NCBI GenBank assembly: GCA_002500745.1
Contig: DLST01000016.1
Span: 136,360 to 200,359 of the forward strand
Length of the DNA: 64,000 nucleotides
Direction: 5' to 3'
From: Sphingobacterium sp. UBA7855
GTDB taxonomy: Bacteria; Bacteroidota; Bacteroidia; Sphingobacteriales; Sphingobacteriaceae
Of the stretch, positions 1-9,017 are shown piece by piece (the first letter of the stretch is position 1; each line of letters starts with the position of its first letter). The notes under the pieces were generated by a model. It did not search any database. It saw nothing but the letters and a program-made list of their open reading frames with translations, and was not told the DNA's origin. Made by a program: the position numbers and the translations under genes.

Positions 1-19
1 ACAGCCTGATTTGTTTATT

Positions 20-346
20 TTATAACATGATAACACCTTTGATCTTCGCGACTTCTTTGTAGAAGTAGATCACCTGGTCGGCGTCTTTTACGTTCAAGTT
101 TACCGTAATTGAAGTATACTTACCTGTTTTGGAATCCTTAAAATCAAACCGAGCACCTGTTTCATCAAATACACGTTGGATCTGATTGAAGTGATCCTGA
201 TCTTTTGGTAAGATAAATTTATACGTGTAGTCCTTTGGAAATGTTTCTAAGTCTTCTAAACGCTCTTTAAAAGTTTCATAGAAGTCTTTTGGATTATCAC
301 CTCCATCGGGGATATCTTGTATATTGATGTTTTTGTAATCTGCCAT
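20..346 (-). CDS. DUF493 family protein
   Basis: A 108-residue soluble protein resembling the DUF493 (YbeD-like) family of small alpha/beta proteins with a ferredoxin-like fold. The match rests on overall size and on the succession of a 'YTYKFILPKD' strand, a helix (FNQIQRVFDETG) and a second strand 'YTSITVNLNVKD' followed by a helix. There is no signal peptide or membrane segment. Family members are thought to play a regulatory or small-ligand-binding role, but no reaction is known. It lies downstream of and co-oriented with the GH92 gene (77-nt gap). A purine-rich AGGAG stretch sits shortly before the start, which is unusual for this phylum and supports this ATG. Confidence 0.75.
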   Translation of the reverse strand: MADYKNINIQDIPDGGDNPKDFYETFKERLEDLETFPKDYTYKFILPKDQDHFNQIQRVFDETGARFDFKDSKTGKYTSITVNLNVKDADQVIYFYKEVAKIKGVIML

Positions 347-423
347 GTTTTGTTTCTCCTTAAATATGTTATTAAGGTATTAACAAATATTAATCCAGTA
401 ATGTTTTACTGACAATTTTTCAG

Positions 424-2706
424 TTAATTATTGTCAATGCTTGAAGGCCAATCGGCTTTGTTTTTACCAAAGTTTTTGTTTGGTGTTGCGCTCATCTCGA
501 TTTCCATCTGTCCACCTACTAAAAGCTGTGCATGGGTAATGAACGTTTTAGAATATGGTTTGCCATTCAATTTGATCGATTTGATGTATTGATTTGCTTT
601 GCTTTGGTTTTTAACATCGATTGCCATTGTTTTGCCATTTGGTAAATTGATGTTCGCATGCTGCATCATCGGGGATCCGAAGACATAAACACCACTCATG
701 GCATTCAGTGGATAGAAACCCATTGCTGAAAAGACATACCAGGCACTCATTTGGCCTACATCGTCGTTTCCACAAAGGCCTGCAGGGCTGTTTGTATAAA
801 ATTCAGTCATCGCTTTACGTGCCAACGCTGCTCCTTTCCAAGGTTGCCCGGCGTAAGCATACAAGTAAGGGATGTGATGATTTGGTTCGTTGCCCTGCGC
901 ATATTGGCCAATCAGTCCTGAAATATCTGGAGAGGCTTCACCACCAAGATCGGATGACATGGTTGTAAAATAATCCAGCTTTTTCAAAAATTTCTCCTCG
1001 CCACCGAAAAGGTTGATCAGACCTTTGACATCTTGAGGTACCAGCCAGGTATATTGCCATGCATTTCCTTCGCAATAATCATTCTCGCGGTGTTTAGCCA
1101 TCAATGGATCGAAAGGTCTCCGAAATTCACCATTTGCTTTTTTACCGACAAAATGACCTACTTCCTTGTCAAAATACTGCTCATATAGTTTGTAGCGTTT
1201 TTTGAAGTAAGCGGCATCTTCGGTTTTTCCAAGTTTCTCCGCAATTTTGTAAGCACCAAAGTCTGCGATGGCATACTCAAGGGCCCAGGCGACAGATTCA
1301 TTCGGCATGCTGTCTATCGGAATGTAGGTGAGTTCACGCGCATATTTTAGTCCGTGGTCATTACCCATGGCTGTTGTCTTAACTGCTTCCCAGACCAATG
1401 GATAATCTTTCTCGTCAATGATCCCTTTTAGGAAGGCATCGGCAATGACTGGAATAGCAGGTAATCCAACCATCGTGTTGGTTTCATTACCTTGTAAGTG
1501 CCACATGGGTAGTTTACCTTGTTGCTGATAGATTGCCAACATGGTTTTGATAAAGTCCTGGTTGATTTTGCGGTCTTCCAAGATGGTCATCAGCGGATGA
1601 AGGCCACGGTAGGTGTCCCAAAGGGAAAATACGGTATGGTTGACAAAATCTTGTTTTTCATAAACCTGTTTATCGGTGCCCATATAATCTCCATTTACAT
1701 CATTAAAAATCGTAGGTGCAAAGTAGGTATGATATAGTGCGGTGTAGAAGATGGTTTTTGTGTCTTTATCAGCTTCGAATTGGATTTTATTTAATGTTTT
1801 GTTCCAACGTTGATCTGCCTCTTGCTTTACTTTTTCAAAATTCCAGCCTGGAATCTCTGCGTTGATATTATTCAGGGCATTGGTCGAGCTTACCGGAGAA
1901 ATACCGACTTTAAGTTCGATGGTTTTGTTTTTAACAGCATCAAAGAATAAAGCCGCTTTGATTGCCTGTCCTTTGAATGTCGTTTGGCCTAATTTTTCCT
2001 CTTTTCCGTCGAAAAATCTTACTTTTTGAATCGGTTGTGAAGTTCTGATTGCAAAATATAACTTTTGGTCGGTGGCCCATCCTGTTGAAAAGCGGTAACC
2101 AACGAAGGTGGAATCATTAACCTGTTTGAGGTAGGTGTCTGTTGGTTTATCCCAATTGATGTGGTAACCTAAATCGACCAAAATATGGGCATTGTCCGTC
2201 TTTTCATAACGATATTGATGATAGCCCACTCGTTCTGTTGCCGTCAAATTTGCCTGCACCTGATAGTCATCCAAATAAGCACTATAGAAACCAGGTTTGG
2301 CGACTTCATTTTCCTTTTTAAAAGAAGATCCATAACCGGTACTCATTTTGTTGAATTCCGCTGGTGTTAATTGTAATTTTCCGTTAGCAGGAACAATCAT
2401 CAGGTCGTTGAGGTCGCCGATACCTGTTCCGCTTAGGTGGGTATGGGTAAAACCCAAAATTTCCTGGCTTTTGTAATTGTAGCCACTGCACCAATCCCAT
2501 CCGTTGAACTTGTCCCAAATCTGTGGAATTTGAGTTGGGCCTAGTTGCACTGCACCTAAAGGTACATTGGCGCCGACAAAGACGTGGCCATGGTCTGCAG
2601 ACCCAATAAAGGGATTGACATATTGTGTGAGATTTTGCTGGGCTTGCGCGCAAAATGGCAAAATTAGTGTGCCCAACACTGTTTTGAGTAGTTTATTTCC
2701 TGTCAT
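424..2706 (-). CDS. GH92 family alpha-mannosidase (secreted)
   Basis: A 760-residue glycoside hydrolase of family GH92, calcium-dependent exo-acting alpha-mannosidases that trim N-glycan or yeast mannan side chains, usually in the periplasm or at the cell surface. Residues 1-22 form a signal peptide ending in AQA. The N-terminal domain opens with NPFIG (31-35) followed by HGHVFVGA and GFTHTHLSGTG, typical of GH92. The C-terminal catalytic domain has GNEPNHH (605-611), carrying the glutamate expected as general acid, and GNDDVG (646-651), with the aspartates expected around the catalytic base. Length is normal for the family. A LacI-type regulator is divergently encoded across a 148-bp intergenic region, suggesting substrate-responsive control. 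No SusC/SusD pair is adjacent, so this is not a complete polysaccharide utilisation locus within the window. Confidence 0.93.
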   Translation of the reverse strand: MTGNKLLKTVLGTLILPFCAQAQQNLTQYVNPFIGSADHGHVFVGANVPLGAVQLGPTQIPQIWDKFNGWDWCSGYNYKSQEILGFTHTHLSGTGIGDLNDLMIVPANGKLQLTPAEFNKMSTGYGSSFKKENEVAKPGFYSAYLDDYQVQANLTATERVGYHQYRYEKTDNAHILVDLGYHINWDKPTDTYLKQVNDSTFVGYRFSTGWATDQKLYFAIRTSQPIQKVRFFDGKEEKLGQTTFKGQAIKAALFFDAVKNKTIELKVGISPVSSTNALNNINAEIPGWNFEKVKQEADQRWNKTLNKIQFEADKDTKTIFYTALYHTYFAPTIFNDVNGDYMGTDKQVYEKQDFVNHTVFSLWDTYRGLHPLMTILEDRKINQDFIKTMLAIYQQQGKLPMWHLQGNETNTMVGLPAIPVIADAFLKGIIDEKDYPLVWEAVKTTAMGNDHGLKYARELTYIPIDSMPNESVAWALEYAIADFGAYKIAEKLGKTEDAAYFKKRYKLYEQYFDKEVGHFVGKKANGEFRRPFDPLMAKHRENDYCEGNAWQYTWLVPQDVKGLINLFGGEEKFLKKLDYFTTMSSDLGGEASPDISGLIGQYAQGNEPNHHIPYLYAYAGQPWKGAALARKAMTEFYTNSPAGLCGNDDVGQMSAWYVFSAMGFYPLNAMSGVYVFGSPMMQHANINLPNGKTMAIDVKNQSKANQYIKSIKLNGKPYSKTFITHAQLLVGGQMEIEMSATPNKNFGKNKADWPSSIDNN

Positions 2707-2740
2707 AGGTTTTGTTCGGGTATTTGAAAACTGCTTAAAA

Positions 2741-2815
2741 TTAGTAAATAAAACCTTTTAGCGCAATTTTATTATTATTTTTAGTAAATTGTCGTTAAAT
2801 TTTTTACTTTAGTAA
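2741..2815. promoter_or_regulatory. Candidate operator region between GH92 gene and lacI-type gene
   Basis: Within the divergent intergenic region the heptamer TTAGTAA occurs three times in the same orientation (2741-2747, 2781-2787, 2809-2815). The last copy is half of a perfect short palindrome, TTACT-TT-AGTAA (2804-2815). Repeated half-sites between a LacI-family gene and its divergent enzyme gene are where an operator would be expected. Binding by the adjacent regulator is inference. The region is very AT-rich, so chance repeats are possible. Confidence 0.35.
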
Positions 2816-2854
2816 TCTTCGAAATAAAAAACTTAACAAACCTACTACTACTAC

Positions 2855-3865
2855 ATGAAGAAACGTATTCTGATCAGTGATATCGCAAAGGCGTTGGGGA
2901 TTTCTGTCACTACTGTGTCCTTTATATTAAATGATAAGGCCAAAGAAAAGCGTATTAGTGAGGCTTTGACTAAACGGGTGCTGGACTATGTCAAAAAAGT
3001 GGGTTATAAACCCAATGAATTGGCCAAGAGTCTCCGCACGGGGAAGACGAAGATTCTGGGTTTGATTATCGAAGATATTTCCAATCCTTTTTTTGGTAAT
3101 ATAGCACGCCTGATCGAAAGTAAGGTCTATGAGCAGGGGTATCGCATTATTTATTGTAGTACGAACAATGATGTAGAAAAAGCGAAGGAATTAATCCAGA
3201 TGTTTTACGATCGACAGGTAGATGGTTTTATTATTACCCCATCCGATGGACTGGAAGATACGGTAAAGCAGTTGCAGCAGAATAATATTCCAGTAGTCCT
3301 TTTTGACCGGTATTTTCCCGGGCTTGAAACAGACTATGTTGGGGCCGACAATTTTCAGGGGGCTTTTGATGCAAGTGACCATTTGTGTCAACAGGGGTAT
3401 AAACGTATTGGATTTGTATCGCTCTATTCTGATCAGACCCAGATGAAGGAACGCGCTGAGGGATATCTGAAGGCGATGGACAATAATAAGCAGCAAAGTT
3501 TTATTCAAAAGATCCAGATGGATGCATCGGACGAAGAGGCCATGGAAGCGTTGCGGGAGTTTATCTGCGAAAATAGGCTGGATGCTGTATTGTTCTCAAC
3601 AAACTATTTGGCTATTTCTGGTCTGAAAGCTTCTAAAAAGTATAACTTTCCGATGCCTGCCGTGATTGCTTTTGACGATCATACAGCCTTTAAATTGGTC
3701 GAACCCTCAATAACCGTGGTTTCGCAGCCGATCAAGGATATTGCAGAGAACCTGATCAATATTCTGTTGCTTCGTCTTCAAGGCAAAATAAAAGCAACAC
3801 GTAAAATGGTGTTGCCTTGTGAACTGAAGGTCCGGGAGTCGACAAAAGTAAAAGTTACGTTGTAG
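2855..3865 (+). CDS. LacI family transcriptional regulator
   Basis: A 336-residue LacI/GalR-type repressor. An N-terminal helix-turn-helix (about residues 5-25, [19 protein letters not shown]) and hinge helix ([12 protein letters not shown]) precede a periplasmic-binding-protein-like effector domain that starts with [13 protein letters not shown] and continues with a typical D-rich sugar pocket ([25 protein letters not shown]). Length is standard. It is divergent from the GH92 alpha-mannosidase gene, so it may control that gene in response to a mannose-containing sugar; this is inferred from position only. Its 3' end overlaps the end of the convergent msrB gene by 11 bp. Confidence 0.93.
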   Translation: MKKRILISDIAKALGISVTTVSFILNDKAKEKRISEALTKRVLDYVKKVGYKPNELAKSLRTGKTKILGLIIEDISNPFFGNIARLIESKVYEQGYRIIYCSTNNDVEKAKELIQMFYDRQVDGFIITPSDGLEDTVKQLQQNNIPVVLFDRYFPGLETDYVGADNFQGAFDASDHLCQQGYKRIGFVSLYSDQTQMKERAEGYLKAMDNNKQQSFIQKIQMDASDEEAMEALREFICENRLDAVLFSTNYLAISGLKASKKYNFPMPAVIAFDDHTAFKLVEPSITVVSQPIKDIAENLINILLLRLQGKIKATRKMVLPCELKVRESTKVKVTL

Positions 3866-4235
3866 GATCGGCTACAAATTTCATTGAAATAGAATTAACG
3901 CAGTGACGCGTATTTTTTGTCGTAAAGCCTTCTCCGAGGAATACATGGCCTAAATGCGCGCCACAATCACTACAAAGGATTTCAGTGCGGCGACCATCGG
4001 CATCGGTGATCCTTGTAATTGCCCCAGGAATTTCATCATCAAAACTTGGCCAGCCACAGCCAGATTCAAATTTTGACTCCGAACGGTATAATGGGCTGTC
4101 ACAACGGCGGCAGATATAAGTTCCTTTGTACTTATTGTCTAAAAGTTCGCCTGTAAATGGGCGCTCGGTTCCTTTATGTACAATAACATATTCCTCTTCT
4201 TTACTCAACGGATTGTATTTTTTGTTTTCTTTCAT
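3855..4235 (-). CDS. msrB: Peptide-methionine (R)-S-oxide reductase MsrB
   Basis: A 126-residue single-domain MsrB that reduces methionine-R-sulfoxide in proteins, probably in the cytosol since no signal peptide is visible. Four structural zinc cysteines sit at 42, 45, 88 and 91 (two CxxC pairs). The catalytic cysteine is Cys112 in TRHCVNSIS, and Cys60 in SGCGWPSF is the likely resolving cysteine. The GHVF motif (97-100) is also conserved. No MsrA domain is fused. The gene is convergent with, and overlaps by 11 bp, the LacI-type gene, so the two ends share sequence and there is no room for a separate terminator. Confidence 0.95.
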   Translation of the reverse strand: MKENKKYNPLSKEEEYVIVHKGTERPFTGELLDNKYKGTYICRRCDSPLYRSESKFESGCGWPSFDDEIPGAITRITDADGRRTEILCSDCGAHLGHVFLGEGFTTKNTRHCVNSISMKFVADPTT

Positions 4236-4673
4236 CGCTCTTGTGTTTGTTTATATTTAGAGATATGCAGAGCTGATATATTAATGAATTTTTTTTATGC
4301 TTTCATTTTTACTCTGAAGGGCTATCGATCCCCGTTTTTAAAGTTACGCAATTGGTACTAAAAATACACCTTTTATATAAATCATAGTGCCGCGTCTTTA
4401 GCTATTTTAAACTGTCATGGAATTGTCTTATATTTGAGTGGCTATCCAAATGAAAAGTTGTAGCGATGGAACTACTTTAATAGCGAAATGTTATTTTATC
4501 CTTGTTTAAACGCAATTGTTTAGAATGATTATAAATTGATATTAAAGGTCACAAAATTGTCAGCGATTTATTAATAAATCATACTTTTGTGGCATTGTTA
4601 GGGGGGTAGTGGCTCCTTTAACCATGGGAGTTAATTTTTTACATTCACAAATAAATAGTATAAAGTGCTAAAT
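4236..4673. other. Non-coding region upstream of the respiratory locus
   Basis: A 438-bp AT-rich stretch between msrB (minus) and actA (plus). It contains a likely promoter at 4582-4589 and presumably the msrB promoter near its left end, for which I find no good TAnnTTTG match. No small ORF with convincing composition, RNA gene or repeat is visible. Confidence 0.6.
4557..4589 (+). promoter_or_regulatory. Promoter of the actA-led respiratory operon
   Basis: TACTTTTG at 4582-4589 matches the Bacteroidota -7 consensus TAnnTTTG. A TTG at 4557-4559 lies 22 bp upstream as a possible -33 element. Transcription would start near 4593-4596, leaving a leader of about 80 nt before the actA ATG at 4674. 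This is the only good match I found in the 438-bp upstream region. Confidence 0.6.
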
Positions 4674-5936
4674 ATGAGAACTATCTCATCCGTTTTGGGA
4701 AGCCTTGCGAGGGTGGTGTCAACGAGTTTGATGCTATTATTTGCCGTTACGACGTTGCATGCGCAAGATGTCAAGGAAGGTGAAAAAATCTTCAAATCTA
4801 AGTGTACATCCTGTCACGCCATTGACAGAAAAGTGGTCGGTCCTGCTTTGAAAGGGATTCCAGAGACGAAAGACGAAGCTTGGTTAATCAAGTGGATCAA
4901 GAACTCTCAGGCTTTAATTGCGTCTGGAGATGCTGAGGCGATTAAAATCTTCGAAGAGAACAACAAGCTTGTGATGACTTCTTTTACTGATTTATCTGAC
5001 GATCAGATCAAGTCGGTATTAGCGTATATCACAGATGCGTCTAAGGAGAAACCGAAAGAGGCTGCTGCTGGTGGCGCTGGAGCTAAAGATGATAACGCGT
5101 CTATGTTCATGATTTTGGGCTTGATCGCAGTTGTTGTTTTGGCTGTAGTGGTTATCGTGGTGTTGAATCGTGTGATCCGTACCTTAGAAAATGTAATTGC
5201 TAAAAACCAAGAAGCTATTGCTGCTCAACAGGAGCCTGAAGATAGCCAACGTTTTGTGAAGTTTGCGAAAGCATTCGTTAAGAACAAAAAGTTGGTTGGT
5301 TTTACGGTATTGATGTTGGTTGCGTTATTAGCTGTAGGCGGTTGGAAAACAATGTGGAACGTTGGTGTTCATCAAGGTTATCAGCCAGTTCAACCAATTA
5401 AGTTCTCGCACCAAATCCACGCTGGTGTTAACAAAATTGAGTGTCAATACTGTCACGGTGGAGCATTTAAATCTAAAAATGCGTCTATTCCATCGGCCAA
5501 CGTATGTATGAACTGTCACAATACAATCACTGCTTCAGAGCATTATGATGGTGAAATTTCTCCGGAAATTGCTAAAATCTACCGTGCATTGGATTGGGAT
5601 CCTGATACGCGTACTTACGGTAATAATCCGAAGCCAATTCAATGGATTCGTATCCACAACTTGCCTGATTTTGCTTACTTCAATCACTCACAACACGTTG
5701 TAGTGGCTGGTGTGGAATGTCAGACTTGTCATGGTCCAATTCAGAATATGGAAGAGGTGTACCAATACTCTCCATTGACGATGAAATGGTGTGTTGATTG
5801 TCACAAAAAGACAGATATCAAGTCAGATAATAAGTACTATGAAGATTTGATTAAAGCACACGAAAGAATTAAGAAGGGTGAAAAAATGACTGCAGCCATG
5901 ATCGGTGGTCTTGAGTGTGGTAAATGTCACTATTAA
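4674..5936 (+). CDS. actA: Alternative complex III subunit ActA (multiheme cytochrome c)
   Basis: A periplasmic multiheme cytochrome that takes electrons from the ActB/ActC core of alternative complex III (menaquinol:cytochrome c oxidoreductase). The ATG at 4674 (420 residues) is preferred over a GTG three codons upstream. After a signal peptide comes a monoheme domain with CTSCH at about 44-48 and a likely axial Met near 101. Then come two hydrophobic segments (about 145-166 and 208-222) and a C-terminal pentaheme domain with CQYCH, CMNCH, CQTCH, CVDCH and CGKCH. That makes six CxxCH motifs, one more than the classical pentaheme ActA, because of the N-terminal domain. It is the first gene of a co-oriented block: actB follows after 37 nt. 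Codon use looks strongly biased, as for abundant proteins. Confidence 0.92.
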   Translation: MRTISSVLGSLARVVSTSLMLLFAVTTLHAQDVKEGEKIFKSKCTSCHAIDRKVVGPALKGIPETKDEAWLIKWIKNSQALIASGDAEAIKIFEENNKLVMTSFTDLSDDQIKSVLAYITDASKEKPKEAAAGGAGAKDDNASMFMILGLIAVVVLAVVVIVVLNRVIRTLENVIAKNQEAIAAQQEPEDSQRFVKFAKAFVKNKKLVGFTVLMLVALLAVGGWKTMWNVGVHQGYQPVQPIKFSHQIHAGVNKIECQYCHGGAFKSKNASIPSANVCMNCHNTITASEHYDGEISPEIAKIYRALDWDPDTRTYGNNPKPIQWIRIHNLPDFAYFNHSQHVVVAGVECQTCHGPIQNMEEVYQYSPLTMKWCVDCHKKTDIKSDNKYYEDLIKAHERIKKGEKMTAAMIGGLECGKCHY

Positions 5937-5973
5937 TAATTATTTGAAATACGCAATCTTATATACAGCTTAA

Positions 5974-8900
5974 ATGGATAGCAATAAAAAATATTGGAAA
6001 GGTTTGGAAGAGTTAAATCAAACTCCTGCTTTCGTTGAAGGAAGCAAGGGTGAGTTTGCCGAGTCTATTCCTGTAGAAGATGTATTAAATGAAGCTGGCT
6101 TGAGCACAAAAACTCCTCGCCGTGACTTCTTGAAAGCATTAGGATTTGGTTTGGGTGCTGTTTCTTTAGCGGCTTGTAACCGTACTCCTGTGCATAAGGC
6201 AGTTCCTTATTTGATTAAACCTGAAGAGGTAACTCCAGGTATCCCTAACTACTATGCTTCGACGTTCAACGGTCAAAGTATCTTGGTTAAAACTCGTGAA
6301 GGTCGTCCGATCAATGTTGAGCCTAACCCGAATGCAATTGGTTTGAACCAAGGTTTGGATTCAACGACTGCTGCTTCTGTATTGGATTTATATGATGAGT
6401 CCAAATTGAAACAGGCACAATTGAAAGGTCAAGATGTGGAGTGGTCTAAATTGGATGGGGAAGTTGTTAAAGCGTTAAATGCTGCGGCGTCTTCTGGTAA
6501 ACAAATTACGATCGTTTCTAATACGGTAAACAGTCCTTCAACTTTGGCAGCTATTGCTGCTTTCGGAACGAAATTCCCTACGGTTAACCATGTACAATAC
6601 GATGCTGTATCATACAGCGGTATTATTGAAGCAAATAAAGCTTCTTTTGGTAGAGCAGTGGTTCCTTCTTATAATTTTGAAAATGCAAATGTGATTGTTT
6701 CCGTTGCGGCTGATTTCTTAGGAACTTGGTTGGCAGGTGAGGAGCATACACAACAATACGCTAAAAATCGTGACTATAAATCGTTGAAAAACGGAAAAAT
6801 GTCACGTCACGTGCAGTTTGAATCTGGTCTTTCCATGACGGGTACAAATGCTGACGCTCGTATCGCTATCAAACCTTCGGAAGAGGGTGCTACGTTAATC
6901 GCTTTATATAATGCAATTACTGGTCAATCATTGGCTGGAGCAACTGCAAACAAAAAAGCTCAAAAAGGTGTCGCATTAGCGGCTAAAGAATTGGTGAATA
7001 GCAAAGGCGCAGCTGTTGTTGTTGCAGGGTCTAATGATGTCAATGTACAGGTGTTGGTTAATGCAATTAACGTTGCATTAGGCGCTTATGGTACCATCAT
7101 CGACCTGGATAACTATTCTAAACAATACCAAGGTTCGGATTCTTCGTTCCAGGCGTTCTTAGCTGCTGCGAAATCTGGCCAAGTTGGTGTAGCGTTCTTC
7201 TTGAACAGCAACCCCGTTTACGATTACTTCAAAGCAGAGGATGTAAAAGCTGCATTGAAGCAGATTCCTTTCACGTTGTCATTCGCGCAGCGTGCGGATG
7301 AAACAGCTTCTGAATTGACTGCTATCGCTCCAGCGAGTACTTTCTTAGAGTCTTGGGGTGATTCTAATCCAAAAGAAGGGTTGTATTCAATTATCCAACC
7401 AACGATTAATCCTGTTTTCAAGACACGTCAAGTTGAGCAAAGCTTATTGACTTGGGCTGGAAATAATACCGATATGTACAACTTTGTTAAGAACTTGTGG
7501 TCTACACAAATCTTAGCAGGTTCTACGAAAAACTGGGATGCTGTATTGCAGACTGGTTTTGAATATAAAGGTGCCAAAGCGGCAACAGCTCCTGCATTTA
7601 CAGGAAATGCTGCAGCAGCGGCTTCGGCAATTGAAGCATCAGGCAAAGCGATTGCAGGTGAGTTTGAATTGAAACTTTATGAGCCTTCTGCGCTTCGCGA
7701 TGGTCGTTATGCCAACAATGCTTACTTACAAGAGTTGCCTGACCCGGTTTCTAAAGTAACTTGGGATAACTATGCTGCCCTTAACCCGAAAGATGCTGAG
7801 AAGTTAGGATTGGGTGAAGACGGTAAAGTGACTGTAAAAGCAAATGGTGTTGAATTGGAATTGCCGGTTGTACAACAACCTGGACAAGCACAAGGAACGG
7901 TTTCCATTGCTGTAGGTTACGGTCGTACAAAAGTAGGTAAAGCAGGTAACGAAGTTGGTAAAAATGCTTTCCCTTTTGCTTCTATCATCAATGGTACTGT
8001 GCAAGGTGTTGCAAAAGCAACTGTAGCGAAAGCGTCTGGTACTTACCAATTGGCACAAACACAGACACACCACACGATCGAAGGTCGTAACGTTATTCGT
8101 GAGACGACATTTGCGAAATATTTGAAAGATCCTAACTCGGAGGCAGGACGCTTTACAGATAATCACAAAACCTACGATCTGTGGAACAAATACGAGCAAC
8201 CAGGTCACAAATGGGTGATGGCGATCGACTTGAACGCATGTACAGGGTGTGGTGCTTGTATAGTAGCTTGTAACGTGGAAAATAATATTCCTGTTGTCGG
8301 TCGTGATGAGGTTCGCCGTCGTCGTGAGATGCACTGGTTACGTATTGACCGTTATTATACGATCGAAGGAAAAGATCAAGATCTTACGAAAGAGAAGGAA
8401 ATTGCGAAAGCTTCGGCTGATTTAGATTTCGAAGATGTCACTGTTGTTCACCAACCGATGTTGTGTCAACACTGTGGTCACGCGCCTTGTGAGACGGTTT
8501 GTCCAGTATTGGCAACAGTACACTCTTCAGAAGGTTTGAACCATATGGCATATAACCGTTGTTTTGGTACACGTTACTGTGCGAACAACTGTCCTTTCAA
8601 AGTGCGTCGTTTCAACTGGTTTGCCTACTGGAATGATTCCCGTTTTGACAACTACTTGAACAATGAGTTCACACAATTGGTATTGAATCCTGATGTTGTT
8701 ACTCGTTCACGTGGGGTAATGGAGAAATGTTCAATGTGTATCCAACGTATCCAAGCAGGTAAATTGCAAGCTAAGATTGAAAATCGCAAAGTTAAAGATG
8801 GCGATATCCAAATGGCTTGTCAACAAGCATGTTCGGCAAATGCAATCATCTTTGGAGATGCCAATGATCCAGCATCAGAAGTATCCAAAGCATTACGCAA

Positions 8901-8988
8901 CGAGCGTGTTTATTACGTACTTGAGGAAATCAATGTTCAACCGGGTATCGGTTATATGACAAAAGTTAGAAACACTTTTGAGGCGTAA
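5974..8988 (+). CDS. actB: Alternative complex III subunit ActB (molybdopterin-oxidoreductase-like with Fe-S domain)
   Basis: A 1004-residue periplasmic iron-sulfur subunit of alternative complex III. A twin-arginine-type signal (RRDFLKALGFG from residue 49) runs into SLAAC, with Cys68 placed as a lipobox cysteine, so the mature protein may be a lipoprotein. Residues about 75-700 resemble the molybdopterin oxidoreductase fold; in this family that domain is known to lack the molybdenum cofactor. The C-terminal part has four ferredoxin-type cysteine clusters: CTGCGACIVAC, CQHCGHAPCETVC, CFGTRYCANNC and CSMCIQRI with CQQAC. In the known complex these form three [4Fe-4S] and one [3Fe-4S] cluster feeding the ActA/ActE hemes. 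It is the largest gene of the operon, 29 nt ahead of actC. Confidence 0.94.
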   Translation: MDSNKKYWKGLEELNQTPAFVEGSKGEFAESIPVEDVLNEAGLSTKTPRRDFLKALGFGLGAVSLAACNRTPVHKAVPYLIKPEEVTPGIPNYYASTFNGQSILVKTREGRPINVEPNPNAIGLNQGLDSTTAASVLDLYDESKLKQAQLKGQDVEWSKLDGEVVKALNAAASSGKQITIVSNTVNSPSTLAAIAAFGTKFPTVNHVQYDAVSYSGIIEANKASFGRAVVPSYNFENANVIVSVAADFLGTWLAGEEHTQQYAKNRDYKSLKNGKMSRHVQFESGLSMTGTNADARIAIKPSEEGATLIALYNAITGQSLAGATANKKAQKGVALAAKELVNSKGAAVVVAGSNDVNVQVLVNAINVALGAYGTIIDLDNYSKQYQGSDSSFQAFLAAAKSGQVGVAFFLNSNPVYDYFKAEDVKAALKQIPFTLSFAQRADETASELTAIAPASTFLESWGDSNPKEGLYSIIQPTINPVFKTRQVEQSLLTWAGNNTDMYNFVKNLWSTQILAGSTKNWDAVLQTGFEYKGAKAATAPAFTGNAAAAASAIEASGKAIAGEFELKLYEPSALRDGRYANNAYLQELPDPVSKVTWDNYAALNPKDAEKLGLGEDGKVTVKANGVELELPVVQQPGQAQGTVSIAVGYGRTKVGKAGNEVGKNAFPFASIINGTVQGVAKATVAKASGTYQLAQTQTHHTIEGRNVIRETTFAKYLKDPNSEAGRFTDNHKTYDLWNKYEQPGHKWVMAIDLNACTGCGACIVACNVENNIPVVGRDEVRRRREMHWLRIDRYYTIEGKDQDLTKEKEIAKASADLDFEDVTVVHQPMLCQHCGHAPCETVCPVLATVHSSEGLNHMAYNRCFGTRYCANNCPFKVRRFNWFAYWNDSRFDNYLNNEFTQLVLNPDVVTRSRGVMEKCSMCIQRIQAGKLQAKIENRKVKDGDIQMACQQACSANAIIFGDANDPASEVSKALRNERVYYVLEEINVQPGIGYMTKVRNTFEA

Positions 8989-9017
8989 TCTTGTACAATA
9001 TTTGAAATAAAAATACT

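Noticed and set aside
7804..8334. 176-codon minus-strand reading frame inside actB
   Set aside because: Antisense shadow of a strongly codon-biased gene; Thr/Cys-rich nonsense composition, no motif.
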